A stretch of DNA of 9,128 bases, taken from positions 1-9,128 of the forward strand of contig CANRFK010000049.1 in NCBI GenBank assembly GCA_947629875.1, written 5' to 3'. Shown in pieces: positions 1 to 6,492 of the stretch. Positions within the stretch are counted from its first letter, which is position 1. Each line of letters begins with the position of its first letter. Position numbers and translations under genes: made by a program. The notes under the pieces are model-generated. The model saw nothing but the letters and a program-made list of their open reading frames with translations. It had not been told where the DNA came from and ran no database searches. This DNA comes from an uncultured Clostridia bacterium (GTDB lineage Bacteria; Bacillota; Clostridia; Christensenellales; Borkfalkiaceae).

Positions 1-152
1 ATCTGCGCGCCGAAGGTGATGGGCGGCACAAAATTCCCGTCCATGACGTCGCAGTGCACATAGTCCGCCCCGCACGCCTCCAACTTTTTCACCGTCTCCC
101 CGACGCTCGCAAAGTCGCTCGCCAAAATACTCGGCGCAATCTTGATTTTCAT
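1..152 (-). CDS. rpe: Ribulose-phosphate 3-epimerase, N-terminal part
   Basis: Interconverts D-ribulose 5-phosphate and D-xylulose 5-phosphate in the pentose phosphate pathway; a cytosolic TIM-barrel enzyme. Only the first 50 codons are present and the frame is open at the left edge. The start reads MKIKIAPSILASDF, the usual first strand with its substrate-contacting Ser (S8). Strand 2 has HCDVMDGNFVPP, giving the metal ligand and catalytic region H33, D35 and M37-D38. The family usually has DGHFVP; Asn40 replaces that His. The ATG at 150-152 is preceded by a strong Shine-Dalgarno AAGGGGAGG (160-168) with a 7-nt spacer. In Bacillus subtilis rpe lies a few genes beyond rlmN, on the same strand, which supports the call. 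I see no clear promoter in the gap before it, so it may be read through from rlmN. Confidence 0.95.
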   Translation of the reverse strand, partial: MKIKIAPSILASDFASVGETVKKLEACGADYVHCDVMDGNFVPPITFGAQ

Positions 153-189
153 ATCCTATCCTCCCCTTGTGATATTCAGCCCCGCTCTC

Positions 190-240
190 TTGCCTTCCCC
201 TCGGGGGAAGGTGTCCCCGCAGGGGACGGATGAGGGGCAA
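190..240. repeat. GC-rich two-hairpin intergenic repeat, REP/MITE-like
   Basis: A 51-bp unit bounded by a 5-bp inverted repeat (TTGCC at 190-194, GGCAA at 236-240). Inside are two perfect hairpins: CCTTCCCC/GGGGAAGG (193-200 with 204-211, 3-nt loop) and GTCCCC/GGGGAC (213-218 with 222-227, 3-nt loop). Composition and architecture resemble the short dispersed palindromic repeats found between genes of gut Clostridia. That resemblance is from memory; only one copy is visible here. It lies between the rlmN stop and the rpe ribosome binding site, so in the minus-strand transcript it would form two stable stem-loops in the rpe leader. It has no oligo-U tail, so it is a poor candidate for an intrinsic terminator. 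Confidence 0.6.
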
Positions 241-248
241 CAAAATTT

Positions 249-356
249 CCTGCGCGAAGCAGGGTTTCCCTGCGGCAGCGCCCTCAATTTGCGCAATCCT
301 TTGCGCTTGCTGTCCGGTCGCGCGCACGAGACGATGACCCGAGAGGACGCAAGCGC
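249..356 (-). other. Cluster of overlapping hairpins in the rlmN-rpe gap
   Basis: No gene is credible here, but the stretch is rich in inverted repeats. GCAGGG/CCCTGC (259-264 with 268-273) competes with CCTGC/GCAGG (249-253 with 259-263). GCGCAA/TTGCGC (291-296 with 301-306, 4-nt loop) competes with a longer stem, GCGCTTGC plus GTCC (303-310, 312-315) against GGAC plus GCAAGCGC (345-348, 349-356), which has a single bulged base at 311. A further GGTC/GACC pair (316-319 with 336-339) lies inside the latter. The mutually exclusive pairings could reflect a structured leader RNA for rpe, or decayed repeat DNA. A matching RNA family was not recognised. Confidence 0.4.
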
Positions 357-364
357 CGATTTCC

Positions 365-425
365 TCGTTGAATTTATTTGCGAGTATGCGGCCTCAAGCC
401 GCATTCAAGAAAAGAAATTCAACGA
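365..425 (-). other. Long co-axial imperfect hairpin just after the rlmN stop
   Basis: Two inverted repeats share exactly the same centre. The outer arm is 11 bp (365-375 with 415-425, TCGTTGAATTT / AAATTCAACGA). The inner arm is 7 bp (ATGCGGC at 386-392 with GCCGCAT at 398-404, 5-nt loop). Between them is a partly paired internal loop. The structure starts 4 nt after the rlmN stop codon, a common place for a 3'-end stem-loop. On the minus strand no U-tract follows it, so it may protect an mRNA 3' end or be a terminal hairpin of a small element rather than an intrinsic terminator. Confidence 0.5.
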
Positions 426-429
426 AACT

Positions 430-1461
430 TTACGAAATATACCTTGCCCGCAACTGTCCGCACGCGCCGCCGATGTCGGAGCCCATGCTTCTCCGCAGGG
501 TTGCTGAAATGCCGCGGCGGGTGAGCTCCGCCAAAAATTCCTGCGCAGCCTCCTCGGACGTGCCCGAAAGGTTACGCTCCTTCACCTCGTTGAGGCGGAT
601 GAGGTTGACGTGGCACGGCCTTCCTTTCAACAGGTCGGCAAGCGCGGCGGCGTGGGCAAAGTCGGCGTTCTCGCCCTCGATGAGCGAATACTCGAAGATA
701 TACCGCCGCCCCGTCTTTTCAAAATAATAGGCGCAGGCGTCCAAAATGTCGGCAATTTTGTAGCGGTTGGCAATGGGCATGGTGCGGGCGCGCTCCTCAT
801 CGGTGACGGCATGAAGGGAAACCGTCAAATTGAGCGGGATGCCCTCCTCGGCAAATCTCCGCATCTCGGGCACGAGGCCGCACGTCGAGAGCGAAATATT
901 TCGCGCGCTGATGCAGATGCCGCCCGCCGCGGTCACATTGCGCAAAAATTTCACGACGTTTTGGTAGTTGTCGAAGGGCTCGCCGCTCCCCATCAGGACA
1001 ACGTTGGTGACGGCGCGCTCCTTCAAATTGCCCCCCTCGGCGCGGTTGACGGCGAGTATTTGCCCCAAAATTTCGCCCGCCGTAAGGTCGCGCACCCTAC
1101 CGCCTAACGTGGAGGCGCAGAACTTGCACCCCATGCGGCAGCCCACCTGCGTGGAGACGCACTGCGTGTTGCCGTACTTATACTTCATGAGCACGCCCTC
1201 GATGAGGTTGCCGTCGGCAAGTTGGAACAAAAATTTTTTGGTGCCGTCCTTGGAGACAAAGGTCTCGCGGATCCTCACGGGCTCGTCCTCGTAATTGTCG
1301 AGAAGACCACTGCGCAGCGCGGGCGGCACAGGCAATTCGGAAACCTTTTTACCCTGCATGAGCCCCTCGAAAACTTGCTTCGCGCGGAAGGACTTCTCCC
1401 CCGCCGCCTCTACGAGCTCCGCAATTTCCTCAAAACTTTTGTCCTGCAAAACGCCCTTCAT
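430..1461 (-). CDS. rlmN: Dual-specificity 23S rRNA A2503 / tRNA A37 C2-methyltransferase
   Basis: Radical-SAM enzyme that methylates C2 of A2503 in 23S rRNA and, in the family, of A37 in some tRNAs. It is 343 aa, typical length. The [4Fe-4S] motif CRMGCKFC gives cluster ligands C108, C112 and C115. The two mechanistic cysteines are also present: C101, seven residues before the cluster, and C334 in GACGQLR near the C-terminus, the methyl carrier. The SAM-binding GEP motif reads MGSGEP (157-162), where many homologues have MGMGEP. The ATG overlaps the rsmB stop by four bases (ATGA) with GAGG (1467-1470) in front, so translation is probably coupled. Cfr, the resistance paralogue that methylates C8, is the alternative, but operon position and the RlmN-like C-terminus favour rlmN. 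Confidence 0.96.
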   Translation of the reverse strand: MKGVLQDKSFEEIAELVEAAGEKSFRAKQVFEGLMQGKKVSELPVPPALRSGLLDNYEDEPVRIRETFVSKDGTKKFLFQLADGNLIEGVLMKYKYGNTQCVSTQVGCRMGCKFCASTLGGRVRDLTAGEILGQILAVNRAEGGNLKERAVTNVVLMGSGEPFDNYQNVVKFLRNVTAAGGICISARNISLSTCGLVPEMRRFAEEGIPLNLTVSLHAVTDEERARTMPIANRYKIADILDACAYYFEKTGRRYIFEYSLIEGENADFAHAAALADLLKGRPCHVNLIRLNEVKERNLSGTSEEAAQEFLAELTRRGISATLRRSMGSDIGGACGQLRARYIS

Positions 1462-2681
1462 ACGCGCCTCATTTTGGCAATGTAGAACCCCGCCCCGAAC
1501 GCCTTATCGGGCAAAAACTGCACCCCATGTACCGTTTTTTCGTGTTCGAGGGGGGAAGATACGGGCTCTGCCGCAAACTCTTTGTGTCCGCGCAAAAAGG
1601 CCGCGACCGTCCCTTCGTTCTCGCACGGCAGAAGGGAGCATGTCGAATAGTACAGCGCGCCGCCCTTCTTCACATACCGCGCGCAGTTGGATAAAATTCC
1701 GAGTTGCGTCTCTTGTAGCCCCGCGCGATCCTCTTCTTTTTTGTTGAGGGGAAGATCGGGGTTTTCGGCGACGGTGCCCAGCCCCGAGCACGGCGCGTCG
1801 CAGAGAACGCCGTCAAACGCGCCCTCCCACGCGGGGTCGAACGCGGTGCTGTCCTTCTCCACCGCTATCACATTTTCCGCGCCCATACGCGCGCAGTAAC
1901 TTTGAATGAGGGCAACGCGGTGCGCGTGCAACTCGCATGCCGTCACCCGCCCGCACTTTTCGGCGAGAAGCACGCTCTTCCCGCCCGGTGCGGCGCACGC
2001 GTCGAGCAAATTTTCGCACGGCTCCACAATGTCGCAGATCGCCACGCTTCCCACCGATTGGAAGGTATACTCGCCGCGGTCAAACCCCTCGTCCCGCGCG
2101 AAATTTTTGAAAATTTTGAGGCCCTCAAAGGGCGTATCGATATGCTCCCGCCCCGAATACCTCTCCATGCCGCGCACAAAGCGCACCGAAACGCCGCGGC
2201 TCTTCGCAAGCACGATGTCCCGCACCCGTTCGCCGTAGGTTTCGCGCAGCATTTTTACGGCAAACAGCGGAAAATTGCTCTCGATAGAGAGCCCCTCGTC
2301 GCCCGCGGGCAAGATCACTTTTTCGGCGTCGAACCGCCGCAAAAATGCGTTCACGAAGCCCGCCATGCCCCCTTTGCCCATCTTTTTGAGGAGGTCGACC
2401 GCCGTGTCCGTCACCATGTAGCGCGGTTTTCCGAGAAAGATGAGGTGGTAGAGCGCAATTTTCAGCACAATGCGCACGGCTGCCTTGGGCGATTTTTCGG
2501 CAAACGTCCTGATGCACAGCGCGAGGTACCCGTCGTGCTCCAACACGCCGTACACCGTCTTTACCGTGCGGGCGCGGTGGAGATCTTCAATGGGCTCTTC
2601 GGCGAGCGCAATTTTGAGGTGCGCGCCGTCCCCGTACACCCGCGCCAAAATGCGGTACGGGTCATAGAACGGGTTGGTCAA
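1458..2681 (-). CDS. rsmB: 16S rRNA (cytosine-967-C5)-methyltransferase
   Basis: Methylates C967 of 16S rRNA (E. coli numbering) with SAM. An N-terminal NusB-like RNA-binding domain covers about residues 1-130, followed by a Rossmann-fold methyltransferase domain. Key motifs: DACAAPGGKS (227-236) for SAM, DAPCSGLG (295-302) with C298, and YSTCS (345-349) with the nucleophilic C348. With the start chosen here the protein is 407 aa, slightly short for the family but with all motifs. The start is a TTG (2679-2681), not the ATG far upstream at 2798. The upstream stretch has no homology feel and is read in another frame as the end of fmt, AAAAGGGGG (2688-2696) sits 6 nt before the TTG, and TNPFYDPYR then looks like a real N-terminus. 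The gene overlaps fmt by 20 bp and rlmN by 4 bp. Confidence 0.93.
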   Translation of the reverse strand: MTNPFYDPYRILARVYGDGAHLKIALAEEPIEDLHRARTVKTVYGVLEHDGYLALCIRTFAEKSPKAAVRIVLKIALYHLIFLGKPRYMVTDTAVDLLKKMGKGGMAGFVNAFLRRFDAEKVILPAGDEGLSIESNFPLFAVKMLRETYGERVRDIVLAKSRGVSVRFVRGMERYSGREHIDTPFEGLKIFKNFARDEGFDRGEYTFQSVGSVAICDIVEPCENLLDACAAPGGKSVLLAEKCGRVTACELHAHRVALIQSYCARMGAENVIAVEKDSTAFDPAWEGAFDGVLCDAPCSGLGTVAENPDLPLNKKEEDRAGLQETQLGILSNCARYVKKGGALYYSTCSLLPCENEGTVAAFLRGHKEFAAEPVSSPLEHEKTVHGVQFLPDKAFGAGFYIAKMRRV

Positions 2682-3585
2682 AACGCACCCCCTTTTGCAG
2701 TTTTCTCCCGTTGAGGAAGGCGGTATCCGCCATACATTTTCCTCCCGCGGGCTGTAACATGGAAATGCGCACCGCGCCTTCGCCGCATGCGACGACAAGT
2801 CCCGTCTTCGGGTCGGCGGAGAGAATCTCCCCCGCCGCGCCGCTTCCCTCCGCGGGCAGGGCGTAGAAGAAGTTCAGGATGAGCCCCCCCACGCTCCCCC
2901 AGCTCCCGGGGGCGGATGAGAGCCCGCGCACAAGCGCGGAAACTTCGCGGGCGGACTTTGAAAAGTCGACCTGCGTGCGCTGTACTTTCTTGCAGGTGAA
3001 CCCCTCCCCCTGTTTGATGAGGGAATATTTTCCGCTCCCGATTCTTCCGAGCGCTTCGGGGATCAACTTCGCCGCGAGCAGGGCGAGCCTTCCCGTAAGG
3101 GCGTCCGCCGTGTCTGTATCCGAGATCTCCACGGACTTGGAGAGAAGCATGTCCCCCGTGTCGAGCCCGAGCTCGGTCTTCATGATGGTGATGCCCGTCA
3201 CATTTTCGCCGTCGATGATGGCGCGGGCGATGGGCGCCGCGCCGCGGTAGGCGGGCAGGAGCGAGGCGTGGATATTCCACACGCCCATGGGGAACAAATC
3301 GAGCACTTCCTGCGTGAGAATTTGCCCGTAGGCGCACGTCACCATGAGGTCGGCATGGAGCGCCGCGAGTTCGGGAACACAATCGCGGATGCGCGGAAAT
3401 TGCAGCACGGGCACCCCGAGCCCTATCGCCTCCTCCTTGACGGGGGGCGGCGTCAAAATGCCCTTTCTGCCCTGCGGCTTATCGGGTTGGGTGACGACGG
3501 CGACGAGCCCGTCCCCATACGTCTCATAAATTGCTCGAAGGGCAGGCACGGCAAATTCGGGCGTCCCCGCAAATACGATCTTCAT
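2662..3585 (-). CDS. fmt: Methionyl-tRNA formyltransferase
   Basis: Transfers a formyl group from 10-formyltetrahydrofolate to Met-tRNAfMet, making the initiator used in bacterial translation. It is 307 aa, normal length. The N-terminal formyltransferase domain begins MKIVFAGTPEFAVP and carries the catalytic triad N104, H106 and D142 (NIHASLLPAYRG at 104-115; LDTGD at 141-145). The C-terminal tRNA-binding domain runs from about residue 200. The ATG follows the def stop with no gap (TAAATG), and its ribosome site GGAGG (3591-3595) lies within the last def codons. The def-fmt pair is the standard arrangement for adding and then removing the formyl group. The last 20 bp overlap the start of rsmB. 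Confidence 0.98.
   Translation of the reverse strand: MKIVFAGTPEFAVPALRAIYETYGDGLVAVVTQPDKPQGRKGILTPPPVKEEAIGLGVPVLQFPRIRDCVPELAALHADLMVTCAYGQILTQEVLDLFPMGVWNIHASLLPAYRGAAPIARAIIDGENVTGITIMKTELGLDTGDMLLSKSVEISDTDTADALTGRLALLAAKLIPEALGRIGSGKYSLIKQGEGFTCKKVQRTQVDFSKSAREVSALVRGLSSAPGSWGSVGGLILNFFYALPAEGSGAAGEILSADPKTGLVVACGEGAVRISMLQPAGGKCMADTAFLNGRKLQKGVRFDQPVL
2688..2696 (-). promoter_or_regulatory. Ribosome binding site that fixes the rsmB TTG start
   Basis: On the minus strand the sequence AAAAGGGGG ends 6 nt before the TTG at 2679-2681. It lies inside the fmt coding sequence, 7 nt upstream of the overlap between the two genes. No ATG or GTG in the rsmB frame has a comparable site nearby, so this is the main evidence for a TTG start. 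Confidence 0.7.
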
Positions 3586-4041
3586 TTAATCCTCCGCGTC
3601 TCTGATGTTCGTTGCCTTATCCGTATACAAAATGCCGTCGAGGTGGTCTAACTCATGGCAGATGGCGCGGGCAAAGAACCCGTGCGCAACGAGGGAAAAC
3701 CTATCCCCCCGCCGATCCTGAAAGACGATTTTCACCTTGTCGGGACGGGTGACGGTGCCCGCCTTGCCGCGCACCGAGAGGCACCCCTCGGCTCCCGTCT
3801 GCTCGCCCTTTTGCCAGACGAACACGGGGTTGACAAATTCAAAGTAGCCCTCCTCCACGTCCACGACGACGGCGCGGATGGGCACGCCCACCTGCGGGGC
3901 GGCAAGACCCGCGCCCTCCTCCTTTTTGAGGGTCTCCTTCATGTCGTCGAGGAGGGCGGAAAGCTCTCCGTCGAACCGCGTCACCTTTTCACATTTTTTG
4001 CGGAGGACGGGATCGCCCACCTGCACCACTTCTCGTATCAT
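3586..4041 (-). CDS. def: Peptide deformylase
   Basis: Metalloprotease that removes the N-formyl group from nascent proteins at the ribosome exit. At 151 aa it is the short form of the family. All three signature motifs are present: GAGLAAPQVG (43-52), EGCLS (85-89) and HELDHL (129-134). The metal ligands are therefore C87, H129 and H133, with E130 the catalytic acid/base. The ATG at 4039-4041 has GAGGT 7 nt in front, and that site includes the priA stop codon, so initiation probably depends on ribosomes finishing priA. It directly abuts fmt downstream. Confidence 0.98.
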   Translation of the reverse strand: MIREVVQVGDPVLRKKCEKVTRFDGELSALLDDMKETLKKEEGAGLAAPQVGVPIRAVVVDVEEGYFEFVNPVFVWQKGEQTGAEGCLSVRGKAGTVTRPDKVKIVFQDRRGDRFSLVAHGFFARAICHELDHLDGILYTDKATNIRDAED

Positions 4042-4049
4042 CTCTTACC

Positions 4050-6230
4050 TCAACTCAAATTGCCGGGATTTTCTTCCACGTAGCAGAGCACGTTTTTATG
4101 TTTGACCGCGGCGACCGCATCGTAAATTTCGGCGAGCGGCGCGCCTTGGAGCAGGCGCATGAGCACCTGATAGCGGTATTTGTTCTGGATACGCTTGACG
4201 GGCGCGTGCATGCGGTTGAAGAACAAAAATTTGTCGGCGTTTTTGCCGTAAATTTCCGAGAGGGAGCCGTATACCTCTTTGAGGCAGGCAAGCGTCTCCT
4301 GTTCGTCCTCGCCCGTCACCATCACGCGCACGATCTTGGCGAACGGCGGGAAACTCGTCGCCGCGCGCATGGAGATCTCGTGCTCGTAGAAGCCCGCGTA
4401 GTCGTACGCGGCGGCGTAGCGCAGAATGGCGTTCTCGGGGTCGTAGGTTTGAAGCACGACCTCGCCCTTCTCCTCCGCCCTGCCGCTTCTGCCCGCGACC
4501 TGCGTCACGAGCTGGAAGGTGCGCTCGCCGCTGCGGTAGTCGGGGAAGTACAGCCCCATGTCGGCATCGAGAATGCCCACCAAAGTGACGGCGGGGAAGT
4601 CGTGCCCCTTGGCGACCATCTGCGTGCCGACGAGAATATCCGCCTTGCGGTCGGAGAACTCTTTCAGAATTTTGTAGTGCCCCTCCTTGCCGCTCGTCGT
4701 ATCCATATCCATGCGCAAAATGCGCGCCTTGGGATACAATTTTTTGAGTTCGCCCACGACGCGCTGGGTGCCCGTGCCCACATAGCGGATGTGCTTGCCG
4801 CCGCAGTCGGGGCAGCCCTCGGGCATCTTATAGCGCGCGCCGCAGTAGTGGCATTTGAGGCAATCCTCCTCGCTGTGATAGGTGAGCGCCACGTCGCAGT
4901 GCTCGCACTTGATGACGTTCCCGCAATCGCGGCACATCACCGTCTGCGAGTAGCCCCGCCGATTGAGAAACAAAATCGCCTGATTTCCGCTTGAAAGGCA
5001 GCTTTCCAGCCGCTCTTTGAGGAGGGCGGAGAAGGGCGAGGGATTGCCGCGACGCACTTCTCTGCGCATATCCACGAGGCGCACTGTGGGAAGCGGGCGG
5101 GCGTTGATGCGGTCGGGCAGGGTGATGAGTTCGAACTCCCCCTCCTTTGCGCGGCGGTAGGTCTCCACCGCGGGCGTCGCGCTTCCCAAAACGAGCTTGC
5201 AGCCGTTGTATTTTGCGCGCAGGAGCGCGATATCAAACGTGTTGTAGCGGGGCGAACTCTCCGAGGAATAACTGCCGTCGTGCTCCTCGTCGATGACGAT
5301 GAGCCCGATGTTTTCGACGGGCGCAAAGACTGCCGAGCGCGCGCCGACGGCGATTTTCGCCTCGCCCGAGCGGAGACGCTCCCACTCGTCGAACCGCTCC
5401 CCCGCCGAGAGGCCGCTGTGCAGAATGGCGACTTCGCTCTGAAAACGCGAGCGGAGTTGGAAGAGCATCTGCGGCGTCAGCGAAATTTCGGGCACCAAAA
5501 AGAGCGCCGTCTTATTTTTCTTCAACTGCTCCGCGATGAGCGTCAGATAAATTTCCGTCTTGCCGCTCCCCGTCACACCGTGGAGGAGCGTCACCGTTTT
5601 TTCTGTACTTTGGATGCGGCGGACGGCTTCCCTTTGCGCGGGCGTCAAAATGTGCTCCGCCTGCTCGCCGCGCTTGCCGCCGTAGGGATCACGCATCTTA
5701 CGCTTTTTTTCGAGGACGAGAAGCCCCTTTTTTTCGAGCGCGTTCACCGCCGCGCCGAATTTCTTGCGAAGTTCAGAGGCCTCCTGCTCGCCGTGTTCCA
5801 GCAAAAATTCGGCGAGGGCGCGCTGGGCCTTGGCCTTGGGCGGAACTTCCGCGGGGTCGCCCGTGAGCCGCGCGTACGTCTTATACGCCTCGCTCACCTT
5901 GCCCGTGCGCATCTCGGCGGGCAGAAAGAGCCGAAGAGAGAGCGCGAGCGGGACGCGGTAGCGCGTTGCGATTTTCTTCGCGAGCGCGAGGCATTCTTCG
6001 TTTATGGCGGGAAATCCATCGAGCGGGCGATATATTTTTTTGAGTTTTTCGGGCGGGATGTCCGTCGAGGATTTCAAGCGTATGACAAAGCCCGTCGTCG
6101 TTCCCCTTCCGTTTCCGAACGGGACGGCGACGCGGGTGCCCACTGCAATTTCATAATCGCACACGTAGTCGAAAATTTTATCGACGTCGCTGTGCGCGAT
6201 ATCCACGATGACTTCCGCTACCATATCCAT
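4050..6230 (-). CDS. priA: Primosomal protein N', replication restart helicase
   Basis: 3'-to-5' DNA helicase that recognises stalled or broken forks and starts replisome reloading. It is 726 aa, typical length. The N-terminal DNA-binding domain (about 1-105) has the family-like FDYVCDYE and RVAVPFGNG stretches. The helicase core shows Walker A GVTGSGKT (218-225), DEEH (314-317), GSATP (349-353), GTQMVAKGHDFP (535-546) and QVAGRSGR (577-584). The zinc module has four CxxC pairs: C433/C436, C442/C445, C460/C463 and C473/C476, with an extra C457. Two starts are possible, M1 (6230) or M3 (6224); neither has a good Shine-Dalgarno, and the nearest G-rich run is inside a hairpin right before the start. 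In B. subtilis coaBC separates rpoZ and priA; it is absent here. Confidence 0.97.
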   Translation of the reverse strand: MDMVAEVIVDIAHSDVDKIFDYVCDYEIAVGTRVAVPFGNGRGTTTGFVIRLKSSTDIPPEKLKKIYRPLDGFPAINEECLALAKKIATRYRVPLALSLRLFLPAEMRTGKVSEAYKTYARLTGDPAEVPPKAKAQRALAEFLLEHGEQEASELRKKFGAAVNALEKKGLLVLEKKRKMRDPYGGKRGEQAEHILTPAQREAVRRIQSTEKTVTLLHGVTGSGKTEIYLTLIAEQLKKNKTALFLVPEISLTPQMLFQLRSRFQSEVAILHSGLSAGERFDEWERLRSGEAKIAVGARSAVFAPVENIGLIVIDEEHDGSYSSESSPRYNTFDIALLRAKYNGCKLVLGSATPAVETYRRAKEGEFELITLPDRINARPLPTVRLVDMRREVRRGNPSPFSALLKERLESCLSSGNQAILFLNRRGYSQTVMCRDCGNVIKCEHCDVALTYHSEEDCLKCHYCGARYKMPEGCPDCGGKHIRYVGTGTQRVVGELKKLYPKARILRMDMDTTSGKEGHYKILKEFSDRKADILVGTQMVAKGHDFPAVTLVGILDADMGLYFPDYRSGERTFQLVTQVAGRSGRAEEKGEVVLQTYDPENAILRYAAAYDYAGFYEHEISMRAATSFPPFAKIVRVMVTGEDEQETLACLKEVYGSLSEIYGKNADKFLFFNRMHAPVKRIQNKYRYQVLMRLLQGAPLAEIYDAVAAVKHKNVLCYVEENPGNLS

Positions 6231-6258
6231 AGAAAAGCGCCCCGCGATTGCGGGGAGC
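6231..6258 (-). terminator. Terminator-like hairpin between rpoZ and priA
   Basis: On the minus strand, 3 nt after the rpoZ stop codon, comes a stem made of CCCCGC/GCGGGG (6250-6255 with 6240-6245, 4-nt loop AATC) extended by two further pairs across one mismatch (6257-6258 with 6237-6238). TTTTCT (6236-6231) follows at once, and the priA ATG comes right after it. The stem is short but GC-rich. It could end part of the transcripts after rpoZ, act as a weak attenuator of priA and the genes beyond it, or hide the only G-rich sequence available for priA initiation. Confidence 0.55.
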
Positions 6259-6261
6259 CAC

Positions 6262-6483
6262 TTAATCCTTTACGCTCTTGACCTTGCCGTTCATCACTTC
6301 CTGGCAGGCGACCACGATCTCCTTTTGCTTGCCGGGAAGCTCCGTTGCGCCCGTCGATTGCATCTGTTCGATGATCTGGCGCGTGCGCTTGGCGACGACG
6401 ATGCACAGCTCGTAGCGGCTTGCGGGTTCCTCCTCTGAGCCGAGTTTCCGAACGAGCGCGTCTACCGAAGGTTCGTTTATCAT
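6262..6483 (-). CDS. rpoZ: DNA-directed RNA polymerase omega subunit
   Basis: Small subunit that helps fold and assemble the beta' subunit of RNA polymerase. It is 73 aa, usual for Gram-positive omega. Near the N-terminus it reads MINEPSVDALVRKLGS, followed by the conserved helix SRYELCIVVAKRTRQI (22-37), the hallmark of the family. The tail after about residue 50 is less conserved. The ATG at 6481-6483 has GAGGT just upstream, again overlapping the gmk stop codon (TGAGGTAA), with 9 nt between the genes. The gmk-rpoZ pair is widely conserved in Bacillota. A terminator-like hairpin follows the stop. Confidence 0.95.
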   Translation of the reverse strand: MINEPSVDALVRKLGSEEEPASRYELCIVVAKRTRQIIEQMQSTGATELPGKQKEIVVACQEVMNGKVKSVKD

Positions 6484-6492
6484 ATTGTTACC

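Noticed and set aside
193..227. Intrinsic terminator for rlmN or rpe
   Set aside because: The hairpins are strong but no T-tract follows on either strand.
156..404. Minus-strand open frame of 82 codons in the rlmN-rpe gap
   Set aside because: It runs through the hairpins and the GC-rich repeat, starts inside the 365-425 hairpin, has no ribosome site and gives a low-complexity Arg/Ser/Pro-rich product; most likely translated repeat DNA.
142..507. Plus-strand open frame of 121 codons over the same gap
   Set aside because: Crosses into rlmN in antisense and reads through the repeat; no coding support.
430..1461. Cfr-type antibiotic resistance methyltransferase
   Set aside because: Sequence motifs do not exclude it outright, but operon position between rsmB and rpe and the overall RlmN-like sequence make the housekeeping enzyme far more likely.
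1902..2714. Plus-strand open frame of 270 codons opposite rsmB
   Set aside because: Antisense to a gene with clear motifs, no family resemblance and no ribosome site; a shadow produced by GC-biased third codon positions.
4098..4994. Plus-strand open frame of 298 codons opposite priA
   Set aside because: Lies wholly within priA in antisense; composition is His/Ala/Arg/Val-rich as expected for shadow frames.
5280..6281. Plus-strand open frame of 333 codons opposite priA and the rpoZ end
   Set aside because: Long, but it covers the helicase motifs of priA on the other strand and has no recognisable domain.
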